Positions 51,319-60,440 of a stretch of DNA of 64,000 nt are shown piece by piece (position 1 is the first letter of the stretch; the number at the start of each line of letters is the position of its first letter). Origin of the DNA: Bacteroidia bacterium. GTDB taxonomy: Bacteria; Bacteroidota; Bacteroidia; B-17B0; Aurantibacillaceae. Under the pieces are notes generated by a model that made no database searches, was not told where the DNA came from, and saw only the letters and a list, made by a program, of their open reading frames with translations. Both the position numbers and the translations under genes were made by a program. Location of the stretch: contig JAEUTN010000014.1 in NCBI GenBank assembly GCA_016787895.1, forward strand, positions 62,001 through 126,000. The letters are read 5' to 3'.

Positions 51319-51459
51319 ATGTCAAAACCCGCGCAAATCAAAACCAAAGTCAATGAGGCCAGCGTTGAGAATTTTATTCAGGGCCTTAAAAACGAACAGC
51401 AGCGCAAGGACAGTGAAGAGAGGGATCTTGGAGAAGCTAAACTCGTTGGATTCTCATAG
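51319..51459 (+). pseudogene. DUF1801 (iron-chaperone-like) gene truncated by repeat array
   Basis: The ATG at 51319 encodes KTKVNEASVENFIQGLKNEQ and QRKDSEE, the start of a DUF1801 protein (usually about 140 residues). The reading then continues into the palindromic repeat (GAGGGATCTTGG at 51419-51432) and stops at 51457. The rest of the gene is missing on the far side of the array, so the repeat insertion destroyed it. Confidence 0.7.
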
Positions 51460-51780
51460 ATTCCTCCTACCGTCGGAATGACAAAGGCCACTTGTCATCC
51501 CGAACGGAGTGAGGGATCTTGCAGAAGCTAAATATATTTGAATCCGGCAAGATGCTTCCTGCCGTCAGCATGACAAAGGATTTGTGTCATCCCGAACGGA
51601 GTGAGGGATCTTGCAGAAGCCAAAACATTTTAAATTTATCAAGATTCCTCGCTGCTCTCGGAATGACAAAAACACCCTGTCATCCCGAACGGAGTGAGGG
51701 ATCTTGGAGAAGCCAAGCATTTTAATCTTACCAAGATTCCTCTCCCGATAAACATCGGGATCGGAATGACAAAAACACCC

Positions 51781-52248
51781 TGTCATCCCGAACGGAGTGA
51801 GGGATCTTGCAGAAGCTATAAATAGTAATCTTCACTTTGCCAATTTTGATTAAGAGTTTAATTTTACAATCATCTGTCCTTAATCTATGAAACCCCTTGG
51901 GACGCATAATTACTTCGTTTACATCACAACAAACATTAATAAAAAAGTGTTGTATACCGGTGTTTCCAATAATCTGAAAAGACGATTGTTTGAACACAAA
52001 GAAGCTGCGGTAAACGGAGAAAATCACTTTACAAGTAAGTATAAGGTATTCTATCTTGTTTATTGGGAAAGGTTCAGCTACATCTATCAGGCTATCGAAC
52101 GTGAGAAACAAATTAAAGGTTGGAGAAGGTCAAAAAAAATTGAATTAATTACCTCTTTTAATCCGGAGTGGAAGTTTTTGAATGGAGAGGTAGAATGAAA
52201 ATGGCAGACTTGGATTCACGAAGATTCCTCGCTGCTCTCGGAATGACA
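51781..52248 (+). mobile_element. GIY-YIG element: nuclease gene between terminal inverted repeats
   Basis: The left arm (TGTCATCCCGAACGGAGTGA..GATCTTGC, 51781-51815) and the right arm (AAGATTCCTCGCTGC..CGGAATGACA, 52221-52248) are the two halves of one repeat unit, but the loop is 400 bases and contains the GIY-YIG gene. The other units have the same ends with a 25-35 base loop, so they look like internally deleted, non-autonomous copies. Confidence 0.65.
51887..52198 (+). CDS. GIY-YIG nuclease domain protein
   Basis: 103 residues. NYFVYITTN and VLYTGVSNNLKRRLFEHK carry the GIY-YIG core (here VYI and YTG), with the catalytic Arg in LKRR; further on come YERFSYIYQAIEREKQIKGW and a C-terminal KIELI. 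It is a UvrC/Slx1-related single-domain nuclease. It lies inside a palindromic unit of the repeat array, so it may cut or copy such units. Most relatives in the phylum have no assigned role. Confidence 0.9.
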   Translation: MKPLGTHNYFVYITTNINKKVLYTGVSNNLKRRLFEHKEAAVNGENHFTSKYKVFYLVYWERFSYIYQAIEREKQIKGWRRSKKIELITSFNPEWKFLNGEVE

Positions 52249-52825
52249 AAAACACCCTGTCATCCCGAACGGAGTGAGGGATCTTGGAGAAGCTAAAACA
52301 TTTTAATATTACCAAGATTCCTCTCCCGATAAACATCGGGATCGGAATGACAAAAACACCCTGTCATCCCGAACGGAGTGAGGGATCTTGCAGAAGCCAA
52401 AACATTTTAAATTTACCAAGATTCCTCGCTGCTCTCGGAATGACAAAAACACCTTGTCATCCCGAACGAAGTGAGGGATCTTGCAGAAGCTAAAACATTT
52501 TAATATTACCAAGATTCCTCGCTGCGCTCGGAATGACAAAAACACCCTGTCATCCCGAACGAAGTGAGGGATCTTGGAGAAGCTAAAACCATATAATTTT
52601 ACCAAGATTCCTCGCTGCTCTCGGAATGACAAAGGATTTGTGTCATCCCGAACGGAGTGATGGATCTTGGAGAAGCCAAGCATTTTAATCTTACCAAGAT
52701 TCCTCTCCCGATAAACATCGGGATCGGAATGACAAAACACCCTGTCATCCCCCGTTTCCTAAATCCTTAACTTTGATAAAATACTTAAGTAATCCCTGTT
52801 TCGGTATTTTATTCTTAAAACCACA

Positions 52826-52978
52826 TTGCTGGTGATTGCATTTCTTACGCTGTTCTATTATTGGGTCATCCGAAAAAGAATGTCGTACAAAGCACAGGCG
52901 GCCTTACTTAGCCTTGGTTTATACATTATCAGCCTGAATAGTACTTCTACTATTTTGCGACTTTGTGTTTCAGGTTAA
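52826..52978 (+). CDS. Possible small membrane protein fragment
   Basis: From a TTG at 52826: hydrophobic VIAFLTLFYYWVIRKR, then AALLSLGLYIISLNS, 50 residues. No ATG in frame, so this may be the remnant of a larger gene or no gene at all. The rest of 52753-53013 shows nothing else. Confidence 0.25.
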   Translation: MLVIAFLTLFYYWVIRKRMSYKAQAALLSLGLYIISLNSTSTILRLCVSG

Positions 52979-53013
52979 ATTATTATTTTTGATTTACACC
53001 AAAACGCAGCAAA

Positions 53014-53211
53014 ATGAAAAACGTATTCCTTCTCAGTTTGATCTGTATTGCCTTCTCTTGTTCGAACACAAAAGAAGATGCACCCAGAAAAATTAAAGAG
53101 ATTGTTTGTGGGGATTCCGTCGATCAAAAAGTGTACATCGAAACCGGAGAAGAATACACCATGCGTGTGCCCGGGACCTGCGATACCATTTACGAAGCAA
53201 CAGAAGATTAA
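53014..53211 (+). CDS. Small hypothetical lipoprotein
   Basis: 65 residues with a lipobox (LLSLICIAFSCSN) and a short polar mature part with two Cys (IVCGDSVDQ, PGTCDTIYE). Function unknown. It stands alone on the + strand. Confidence 0.6.
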   Translation: MKNVFLLSLICIAFSCSNTKEDAPRKIKEIVCGDSVDQKVYIETGEEYTMRVPGTCDTIYEATED

Positions 53212-53368
53212 CTACCTTCTTAATTGTTGTTTGGACTTTCAGGATTTGCTTATTAATCCCATATAATTTGGCTGTAAAGATAGTACCGGCTTTCTTCTAT
53301 GTTATATATCACAACCAATGAAGGGTTCCAATTGGCAATACGGGCTTATTATTTGTACAAGGCACTTG

Positions 53369-54706
53369 CTATTCCAAGCTGTTTAATTCAATAATCCCTG
53401 TCATTTCATCCAGAATTAATTCAAGCTCCTGCTCAAAAAAGAACCTTTCCTGAGCAAAGGCAGGCTTTAAATCATCTATCCATATCGCTTTGCTATCGTA
53501 ACGGGCAAAGAAGGGTCTGCCTGCCCAATCCGGATTCCTGCCTTGTAGCATCCTGAGTACAAACACTTTTTCGTTATGTACCTCCGAAACTCCAAGCAAT
53601 TGAACTTTACCGGGGGTACACGACATGCTTGGCCCCCTCACCGTTCTGCATACCCCACTTACTTTTTGATATGCACCTCTGAAAATGTGCCAGGCACGTT
53701 CAAGACTTATGGCAAAGTAATCCTGCGCACCTGTATCTCTTGGTATAAACATATAGTAAGGTATACAATTTAAATTCACTTGTTTGCGCCACATCTCTGC
53801 CCATATTTCAGGGCTATCATTGATGTGTTTTAAAACAGGAGATTGCGTTCTAATTTGAACACCACAGCTTCTTAATCGTTTGATAGCAAGTTTAACCGCC
53901 TCTGTGCCAAGCTCAACAGGATGGGAAAAATGTGCCATGATCGAAAGGTTAATTCCTTTTTTTATGACCCTTTCCATCAGCGCGAGCATGTCTCCCGCAT
54001 CGTCATCACTTGTAAACTTATACGGCCAGTAAGACAGGGCTTTGGTGCCAATCCTTATGGTCTGCAAATTAGGCAACCCGGCATCCAAAAGGGGTTGTAT
54101 ATATCCTTCGAGTAATTTTGCCTTCATTATTATAGGGTCACCCCCTGTAAACAATACATCTGTAACTTCAGGATGTTCTCTCAAATACTCTATCAACAAA
54201 TTGCTTTCTTTACCGGCAAACTTAAATTCCTCCATTCCCACAAATTGTGGCCATCGAAAACAGAAGGTGCAATACGCATGGCAGGTTTGTCCCTGACTTG
54301 GGAAAAACAACACGGTTTCCCGGTACTTGTGTTGTATGCCCATCAGTTTTTTTCCTTCACGACTTGGTACATTGTATTCCAATTGTCCCGCAGGATGTGG
54401 ATTTAACTCGTTCCGGATTCTGTTAGCAACTGTTTTAATGGCTTCTTTGTTCCGGGTAGCGGCCAGTGTATTCCACATAAGTGAATAATGATTTTTGCTA
54501 AGCATATCGCGCTGCGGAAACGTAAGTTTAAACATTGGATCCCTGTCAATGTTGTCCCAATCAATCAATTCGTTCACAACATAATTATTCGTCTTGAACG
54601 GAAGTACATTTCCAACTACCTCAATGGCCTCCAGTTGCTCCGAGGTGAGTGCACTAATCTGAGGAAGTGTTTTGTAATTGTGCAGAGAATACGTTTGTAG
54701 TTTCAT
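53369..54706 (-). CDS. KamA-family radical SAM enzyme (lysine 2,3-aminomutase-like)
   Basis: 445 residues from the ATG at 54706 (an in-frame ATG at 54742 adds 12 residues). The radical SAM cluster motif CxxxCxxC is in GQTCHAYCTFCFRWP, and the flanking EGKKLMGIQHKYRETVLFF and TDVLFTGGDPIIMKA are KamA hallmarks. KamA enzymes move the alpha-amino group of lysine to the beta carbon with SAM and PLP; PLP-binding Lys is not obvious here, so another amino acid or peptide substrate is possible. An FNR-like palindrome lies 55 bases upstream. Confidence 0.85.
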   Translation of the reverse strand: MKLQTYSLHNYKTLPQISALTSEQLEAIEVVGNVLPFKTNNYVVNELIDWDNIDRDPMFKLTFPQRDMLSKNHYSLMWNTLAATRNKEAIKTVANRIRNELNPHPAGQLEYNVPSREGKKLMGIQHKYRETVLFFPSQGQTCHAYCTFCFRWPQFVGMEEFKFAGKESNLLIEYLREHPEVTDVLFTGGDPIIMKAKLLEGYIQPLLDAGLPNLQTIRIGTKALSYWPYKFTSDDDAGDMLALMERVIKKGINLSIMAHFSHPVELGTEAVKLAIKRLRSCGVQIRTQSPVLKHINDSPEIWAEMWRKQVNLNCIPYYMFIPRDTGAQDYFAISLERAWHIFRGAYQKVSGVCRTVRGPSMSCTPGKVQLLGVSEVHNEKVFVLRMLQGRNPDWAGRPFFARYDSKAIWIDDLKPAFAQERFFFEQELELILDEMTGIIELNSLE

Positions 54707-54760
54707 GATGAAAGATTTAAGTTCCTGAGTGCAAGTAAACACAAACCGAATCGCATTCCG

Positions 54761-54774
54761 TTGACAATTGTCAA
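54761..54774. promoter_or_regulatory. FNR-box-like palindrome upstream of the KamA-like gene
   Basis: TTGACAATTGTCAA, a perfect 14-base palindrome with the TTGAC-N4-GTCAA spacing of Crp/Fnr-family sites, 55 bases before the minus-strand gene. The same site type recurs at 55197-55210. Nothing else was recognised between 54775 and 55196. Confidence 0.65.
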
Positions 54775-55196
54775 TACAAAAAGGCTTTAACGAATTTTTG
54801 GCTAATGTGGAAAACCATGTTTGGGTTTCGCTGCTGTAATGGGATGCATGGGCAAAAGGTTTTGCCTTTGTTATTCTTCTAGTGTTTCAGAGGTTTCTGA
54901 CTTTTATCAAAAGTTTCTCAACCTGATTATGAAACGTGCGGCGTGTAGTTGATTTGTTTGGCAGTGTTTGCTTCCAGAATTTTTACGCCGATAAATCAAG
55001 CTTCTACCTGAAAGAATTAATAATGGTGTGATTTATTTCCAATACCACCATGGCATAAAGTTTGATAATCTGCCCTCACCAATTAAACGGAAAACAATTG
55101 ACACAAAAAAACCTGCAATACAAGGGCAATAGCAGGTTTCGTTGGAATTTTTAAACTTTAAACGCGGCGAAGTTAGGTTGAAATCTCTAATAAATA

Positions 55197-55210
55197 TTGA
55201 CAATTATCAA
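55197..55210. promoter_or_regulatory. FNR-box-like site upstream of the Crp/Fnr regulator gene
   Basis: TTGACAATTATCAA, 35 bases before the regulator start at 55245. It differs at one position from 54761-54774, so the regulator probably controls itself and the KamA-like gene. Confidence 0.65.
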
Positions 55211-55244
55211 TTCTTAGCAGTTCGATATTGCTTAATATGCGTTC

Positions 55245-55940
55245 ATGGAGATAAACCTTGAAAAATACCACCTTAAATCCACCTCCTTTTTTGATTTTCT
55301 GGAACCAAACCTTGCACAAGAAGTGAAAAACAAATTACAACGCAAGGAGTTCACCAAAGGAGAATTTTTATTTAAGGAAAAAAGTTATTCCAAGGGTGTA
55401 TACATCATTCGAAAAGGCAAAGTAAAAATATTTCAAAGTACAGGAGAAGGCAAACAAAGCATCGTTTACATCTACAAAAAAGGCGACTACTTTGGTTACC
55501 GTCCCTTGCTGGCCAATGAACCCCATCCTGTTTCAGCCGTGGCTATGGACAGCGTGGTTGCAAGCTTTATTCCGGGAGACATCTTTAACAACATACTCTC
55601 GCGATCCTCCTTATTAGCAAGGAACCTTTTGATTGTGCTTACCAAAGAGTTCTCGGTATGGGTAAATAAAATGACGATTTTCTCGCAGTACGGCGTTAAG
55701 GCCCGGGTGGCCCTTAGTTTATTGATCTTAAACCGGGTCTATCAGCGGGAAGAAGGAAATACCCCAGGGTCGAGCATTGCCATTAACCGCGATGACTTTT
55801 CGAGCTTCGTGGGAACGGCCAAGGAAACGCTTGTGAGAACGCTGCGCATTTTTAAGAATGAAGGAATCATTACAAGCAAGGGCACTAAAATTAAGGTGCT
55901 TAAACCTAAAGCCATCCTTGACCTGATTCATGACATATGA
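55245..55940 (+). CDS. Crp/Fnr-family transcription regulator
   Basis: 231 residues. The N-terminal cyclic-nucleotide-like barrel has FTKGEFLFKEKSYSKGVYIIRKGKVKIF and GDYFGYRPLLANEP. A C-terminal winged helix follows (INRDDFSSFVGTAKETLVRTLRIFKNEG). The recognition helix has E-x3-R, as in proteins that read TTGA. There is no cysteine, so unlike Fnr it cannot bind an iron-sulfur cluster; a different effector or a redox partner must be sensed. Target sites lie on both sides of the intergenic stretch before it. Confidence 0.9.
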   Translation: MEINLEKYHLKSTSFFDFLEPNLAQEVKNKLQRKEFTKGEFLFKEKSYSKGVYIIRKGKVKIFQSTGEGKQSIVYIYKKGDYFGYRPLLANEPHPVSAVAMDSVVASFIPGDIFNNILSRSSLLARNLLIVLTKEFSVWVNKMTIFSQYGVKARVALSLLILNRVYQREEGNTPGSSIAINRDDFSSFVGTAKETLVRTLRIFKNEGIITSKGTKIKVLKPKAILDLIHDI

Positions 55941-56066
55941 TGTTACCCGTTCAAAATTTTTAATACCATGAATCACTCTGTTTTTTCATATGTGTGAATT
56001 CCATGCCCGTAAAAGAGCTTGCCTGAATTGGCATTTTTGAATAAATTGTAGGTTTTTACACCTGCT

Positions 56067-58529
56067 ATGATCAAACACCGTTTCCTGCTTCTCAGCTTTT
56101 TTTTCTGTTTTACCTTTCTTGGCGCTCAGGTCAATTCCCTAAGCTCTTCTGAACTGCTTCTGCAAATCAAAAAACTCAACACACTTGGCAAAGTCCTTTA
56201 TATTGCCGCCCACCCCGATGATGAAAACACACGTTTGCTTGCTTACCTTGCCAATGAAAAAAAATTCAGAACAGCCTACCTGTCCATTACCCGCGGAGAT
56301 GGAGGACAAAACCTCATCGGAAAAGAACAAGGTGCAGCGCTCGGTGTTTTAAGAACACAGGAATTGCTAGCCGCAAGAAAAGTGGACAAGGCCGAACAGT
56401 TTTTTACACGGGCAGTGGATTTTGGATACTCCAAATTGGCTGAGGAAACATTTGTTTTTTGGGACAGGCGAAGCGTACTTTCTGACGTGGTGTATATCAT
56501 CCGCACGTTTCAACCCGATGTGATCATTTGCCGTTTTCCAACCACCGGAGAAGGCGGGCACGGCCATCACACCGCCTCTGCCCTTCTGGCGGCAGAAGCC
56601 TTTGAAGCCGCTGCCGATCCCAAACAATTTCCGGAACAATTGAATGAAACCTCCGTCTGGAAAACCAAACGTTTGTTTTGGAACACCTTTAATTTTGGCA
56701 ACACCAACACCACTTCACCTCAGCAACTGCAAATCGACGTGGGTGTGTATAATGCTCTACTGGGAAAAAATTACGGGGAGATCGCCTCCGAAAGCCGCTC
56801 CTGCCATAAAAGTCAGGGCTTTGGGGTGGCCAGGCAACGCGGTAAAAACATAGAATTTTTTAAACAACTCAAAGGCGACAGCGTTTCGAAAGATCCCTTC
56901 GAAGCCCTCTCCACCTCCTGGAATCAATTGCCCGGAGGTGAAGCCATACAAAATAATTTAGACCAGTGTATCCGGGAGTTTAAAGTTGAAGCCCCCGAAG
57001 CCTCTGTTCCCCTGCTCGTTACGATCTACAAACAAATTGCGGCACTTGATGAAACAAAACCTCAGGTGCTTTACTGGAAAAAACAAAAACTAAAGGAACT
57101 GGAGTCCATACTCCTTTCCTGCGCCGGACTTTGGCTGGAAGTGTCCTGCAGCGATTACAAGGGCCTGCCCGGAGAAGAAGTGAATTTTACTACACAGATT
57201 ATTAAACGAAGTGATGCGCCCGTGAGTTTAAACAGCCTGCGTTTTTTGAAACAAAACGATACGCTTTGCAATTTGCCTTTGGAACAAAACCAACTTTATT
57301 CGTTTAAACGAAAAGAAACGCTTTCCGGGGAATTGCCTTACACTTCGCCTTATTGGCTCAACCGTATCGCTGAACAAAACTACAGGGCTTTGCCGGAAGC
57401 GCCTTCCCCAACACAGGTGGATTTTCAACTTGATGTTGGAGGTCTCGCATTGTCTGTACAGCGGGATCTGATCTACAAAAGCACCGACCCGGTAAAAGGC
57501 GAGGTGTACCGCCCCTTTGAAATATTGCCGGCGCTGACGGTGAATTGCAAGGAAAAAGCGGTGGTGTTTATGAATGGAAATTCAAAAACCCTTTTGTTCA
57601 CCATTAAAGCCAACCGGGCTTACCTTAAAGGTCAACTCTCGGTGAACACAAGCGAAGGCTGGACCTGTAAAATTCAACATCCCGAATTTTTACTTGAAAA
57701 AAGCGGAGACGAAGTTACAGTGGAAGTTCTTGTGGAATGCGGGAAAAATATGAAGGAAGGCCAGCTGTACGCGAAAGTGAGTTGCGAAGGACAGAACTAC
57801 AATCTGGAAGTTCAGCGCATTGAATACGATCATGTGCCTTATCAGTTTATATTAAGTCCTGCTACGGTTAAACTGATTAATACCGAAGTGAAAACCAAAG
57901 CCATGAACATCGCATACATTGATGGTGCCGGGGATGAGATTCCTCAGGCCCTTAAACAATTGGGGTATGAGGTCACTGTGTTGAGCGATGAGCAATTGAG
58001 CAAATCGGATTTGAGTGTTTACCCGGCCATTGTTACCGGAGTAAGGGCTTACAATTCCAACAAACGTTTGCAGGTGCATTATCCCAAATTGATGGATTAT
58101 GTGAAAAGCGGAGGCAATTTAATTGTGCAGTACAACACCAACAACAACCTGGGGCAATTAAAAACCAACATTGGTCCCTACCCATTCACCATTTCCCGCG
58201 ACAGGGTAACGGATGAAAAAGCGCAGGTAAAATTCAGTGACGCTAAACTCCCGGTGTTTTCCTACCCCAACACCATTACAACAGCTGATTTCGAAAACTG
58301 GGTGCAGGAAAGGGGCATTTATTTTGCAACGGATATCGATTCAAATTATGTTGCCCCACTCAGCATGAGTGATCCCGGAGAAAATCCCAAAAACGGAAGT
58401 TTGATCATTGGGGCTTATGGCAAAGGTAATTTTGTGTACACCGGTCTGGCTTTTTTCAGGCAGTTGCCCGCCGGGGTGCCGGGAGCTTACCGATTGTTTG
58501 TGAATTTGTTGCATTTGCCCAAACACTGA
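56067..58529 (+). CDS. Secreted PIG-L family deacetylase with C-terminal ThuA-like domain
   Basis: 820 residues. Signal peptide (FLLLSFFFCFTFLGAQ). The N-terminal PIG-L/LmbE domain has the zinc motif AAHPDDEN near 48 and GEGGHGHHTASALL further on; it should deacetylate a sugar or a related amide. The middle has beta domains, and the end (YEVTVLSDEQ, YPAIVTGVRAYNS, NLIVQYNTN) resembles a ThuA/GATase-like fold. Such combined proteins are common in Bacteroidota and probably act on glycans in the periplasm. Confidence 0.88.
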   Translation: MIKHRFLLLSFFFCFTFLGAQVNSLSSSELLLQIKKLNTLGKVLYIAAHPDDENTRLLAYLANEKKFRTAYLSITRGDGGQNLIGKEQGAALGVLRTQELLAARKVDKAEQFFTRAVDFGYSKLAEETFVFWDRRSVLSDVVYIIRTFQPDVIICRFPTTGEGGHGHHTASALLAAEAFEAAADPKQFPEQLNETSVWKTKRLFWNTFNFGNTNTTSPQQLQIDVGVYNALLGKNYGEIASESRSCHKSQGFGVARQRGKNIEFFKQLKGDSVSKDPFEALSTSWNQLPGGEAIQNNLDQCIREFKVEAPEASVPLLVTIYKQIAALDETKPQVLYWKKQKLKELESILLSCAGLWLEVSCSDYKGLPGEEVNFTTQIIKRSDAPVSLNSLRFLKQNDTLCNLPLEQNQLYSFKRKETLSGELPYTSPYWLNRIAEQNYRALPEAPSPTQVDFQLDVGGLALSVQRDLIYKSTDPVKGEVYRPFEILPALTVNCKEKAVVFMNGNSKTLLFTIKANRAYLKGQLSVNTSEGWTCKIQHPEFLLEKSGDEVTVEVLVECGKNMKEGQLYAKVSCEGQNYNLEVQRIEYDHVPYQFILSPATVKLINTEVKTKAMNIAYIDGAGDEIPQALKQLGYEVTVLSDEQLSKSDLSVYPAIVTGVRAYNSNKRLQVHYPKLMDYVKSGGNLIVQYNTNNNLGQLKTNIGPYPFTISRDRVTDEKAQVKFSDAKLPVFSYPNTITTADFENWVQERGIYFATDIDSNYVAPLSMSDPGENPKNGSLIIGAYGKGNFVYTGLAFFRQLPAGVPGAYRLFVNLLHLPKH

Positions 58530-58535
58530 TAGGTA

Positions 58536-58658
58536 ATGAATGAGGAACACCATAACACCAAAGTGGACACAACCTGGGCTAAAATTTACGCTTTGGTACT
58601 CGGTGTTTTGGTTGTGATTATTTTTTTGCTTTACATTTTTACACAGCATTTCCAATGA
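58536..58658 (+). CDS. Very small membrane protein before the symporter
   Basis: 40 residues: polar start (NEEHHNTKVDTTWAKIY), then one helix (ALVLGVLVVIIFLLYIFTQHF). The stop overlaps the symporter start (ATGA at 58655-58658), so it is co-translated and may be an accessory subunit of the transporter. Confidence 0.65.
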   Translation: MNEEHHNTKVDTTWAKIYALVLGVLVVIIFLLYIFTQHFQ

Positions 58659-60337
58659 GTGGTATCGATTGGTTGGTTTTGTGTTTCACCTTGCTTTCCA
58701 TAATTGGTTATGGCATTTATAAAAGCAGGGGCACCAAAAGCATGCAGGGCTATTTGCTCGCCGACCGCCAACTGCCCTGGTACCACGTAGGTTTTTCGGT
58801 AATGGCTACCCAGGCCAGTGCCATTACTTTTCTTTCAGCACCGGGCCAGGGGTATACCGACGGTTTGAGGTTTGTGCAATTTTATTTTGGCCTGCCATTG
58901 GCCATGGTGGTATTGTGCATCACCTTTATTCCCATTTTTCACAAGCTCAATGTTTACACTGCCTACGAGTACCTCGAAAAACGTTTTGATGGAAAAACCC
59001 GTTTGCTCACCGCGTTTTTGTTTTTGCTGCAAAGAGGTTTGTCCACCGGCATCACCATTTATGCTCCGGCCATCATCCTTTCCACCATTTTAGGAATAGA
59101 CATTTTATACACTATAGTAGCCAATGGAGTACTGGTGATCAGTTACACCGTGTATGGAGGCACCAAGGCTGTATCGCACACTCACCTTTTGCAAATGAGT
59201 ATTATTTTCGCCAGTCTCTTTCTGGCTGCCTGGCTGGTGGTGCATTTGTTGCCCGAGAACGTGAGTTTTACGGATGCCCTGCACATTGCAGGCAAAATGA
59301 ATAAACTCAACGCACTCGATACGGAATTTGACCTCAACAACCGCTACAATTTATGGTCGGGTTTGATTGGAGGCTTTTTTTTACAGCTCTCATATTTTGG
59401 AACCGATCAATCGCAGGTGGGGCGCTACCTTACCGGAAGCTCCATCAACCAGAGCCGTATGGGGCTGGTGATGAACGGACTCATTAAAATTCCCATGCAG
59501 TTTTTTATTCTGCTAATTGGTGTGCTGGTGTTCAGCTTTTACCAGTTTCATCAGGAGCCGGTGTTTTTTAATAAGGTAGAAACCGAAAAGCTGCAACATT
59601 CTTCTTACAGCAAAGAATACCAGGAGCTGCAAAGCGCTTTTCAAAAAGCCAATGCATACAAACTGAGCTGCGTGAATGAATTGGTGGAAGCGGTGCATGC
59701 TAAAAATAAAACAGCCATTGAAAGCACAGGCCATAAATTACAGATAGCCGAAGCGCAAAGCAGGGCTGTGAAAAAACAAGTACAGGTGCTGATTGAAAAA
59801 AACAATGCCCTGGCCGATAGCAACGACAGCAATTATATTTTCCTGAGGTTTGTTACCGAACAATTGCCGGTGGGAGTGGTGGGTTTGCTGATTGCCATTA
59901 TCTTTTTGGCAGCCATGGGTTCCACGGCCAGCGGTTTAAATTCATTGGCTTCTACTACCGTCATCGACTTTTACAAACGGGTAATCAAAAAAGGTGGCAG
60001 CGATGCCGATTACGTTTCGGCCACACGCAAGGCCACATACGCCTGGGGAGTGTTTTGTATTATCACAGCCATTTATGCCAGCAAATTGGGCAACCTGATT
60101 GAAGCCGTCAACATTTTAGGCTCTTTGTTCTACGGCACCATACTGGGTATTTTTATTGTGGCCTTTTATTTACGGAAGGTGGGTGGAAATGCCGTTTTTA
60201 TCAGTGCTCTTATTGCCGAAGTGTTTGTGGTTGGGGCCTGGTTAATGGAACTCACCGCGTTTTTGTGGTTGAATGTGATTGGTTGTTTGCTGGTGGTAAT
60301 TTTTTCGATGGCATTTCAAAAGCTCTCAAAAAAATAA
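58655..60337 (+). CDS. Sodium:solute symporter (SSS family)
   Basis: 560 residues with about 13 membrane helices. SSS hallmarks include YLLADRQLPWYHVGFSVMAT, QASAITFLSAPGQGYTDG, FFLQLSYFGTDQSQVGRYL and AAMGSTASGLNSLASTTVID (Na+ site region). A polar coiled segment (about residues 290-390) is inserted between helices, longer than in most members. Import of a sugar, sialic acid or amino acid driven by sodium is likely; the substrate cannot be told. The deacetylase upstream may supply it. Confidence 0.92.
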   Translation: MSGIDWLVLCFTLLSIIGYGIYKSRGTKSMQGYLLADRQLPWYHVGFSVMATQASAITFLSAPGQGYTDGLRFVQFYFGLPLAMVVLCITFIPIFHKLNVYTAYEYLEKRFDGKTRLLTAFLFLLQRGLSTGITIYAPAIILSTILGIDILYTIVANGVLVISYTVYGGTKAVSHTHLLQMSIIFASLFLAAWLVVHLLPENVSFTDALHIAGKMNKLNALDTEFDLNNRYNLWSGLIGGFFLQLSYFGTDQSQVGRYLTGSSINQSRMGLVMNGLIKIPMQFFILLIGVLVFSFYQFHQEPVFFNKVETEKLQHSSYSKEYQELQSAFQKANAYKLSCVNELVEAVHAKNKTAIESTGHKLQIAEAQSRAVKKQVQVLIEKNNALADSNDSNYIFLRFVTEQLPVGVVGLLIAIIFLAAMGSTASGLNSLASTTVIDFYKRVIKKGGSDADYVSATRKATYAWGVFCIITAIYASKLGNLIEAVNILGSLFYGTILGIFIVAFYLRKVGGNAVFISALIAEVFVVGAWLMELTAFLWLNVIGCLLVVIFSMAFQKLSKK

Positions 60338-60440
60338 ACCACTAAAACACGAAGGGCACTCAGGTACACTTAGTGTTCCTTAGTGATCTATGTGTCTTAG
60401 TGGTTAAACCTTCGTTTTATTTAAACCTGAACTTCCGGTT

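Larger units (their letters stand above)
51419..52752. repeat. Array of about ten palindromic repeat units (MITE/REP-like)
   Basis: Each ~84-95 base unit starts TGTCATCCCGAACGGAGTGA, GGGATCTTG and ends CAAGATTCCTC ... CTCGGAATGACA, the arms being near-perfect complements of about 29 bases. Units: 51419-51484 (head cut), 51493-51575, 51585-51668, 51678-51771, 51781-52248 (holds a gene), 52258-52350, 52360-52445, 52455-52538, 52548-52631, 52641-52734, and a stub 52743-52752. They are separated by about nine bases (AAAACACCC). Units at 51678, 52258 and 52641 have a CTCCCGATAAACATCGGGAT variant in the right arm. Confidence 0.9.

Noticed and set aside
51519..52740. Short ORFs rich in HPERSEGS and IPHSVRDD phrases
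   Set aside because: They are translations of the palindromic repeats on both strands, not genes.
51419..52752. CRISPR-like array
   Set aside because: Units are palindromes of 84-95 bases with nearly constant loops and nine-base gaps; there are no short repeats with unique spacers and no cas genes.
55245..55940. True oxygen-sensing Fnr
   Set aside because: The protein has no cysteine residue, so it cannot hold the Fnr iron-sulfur cluster.
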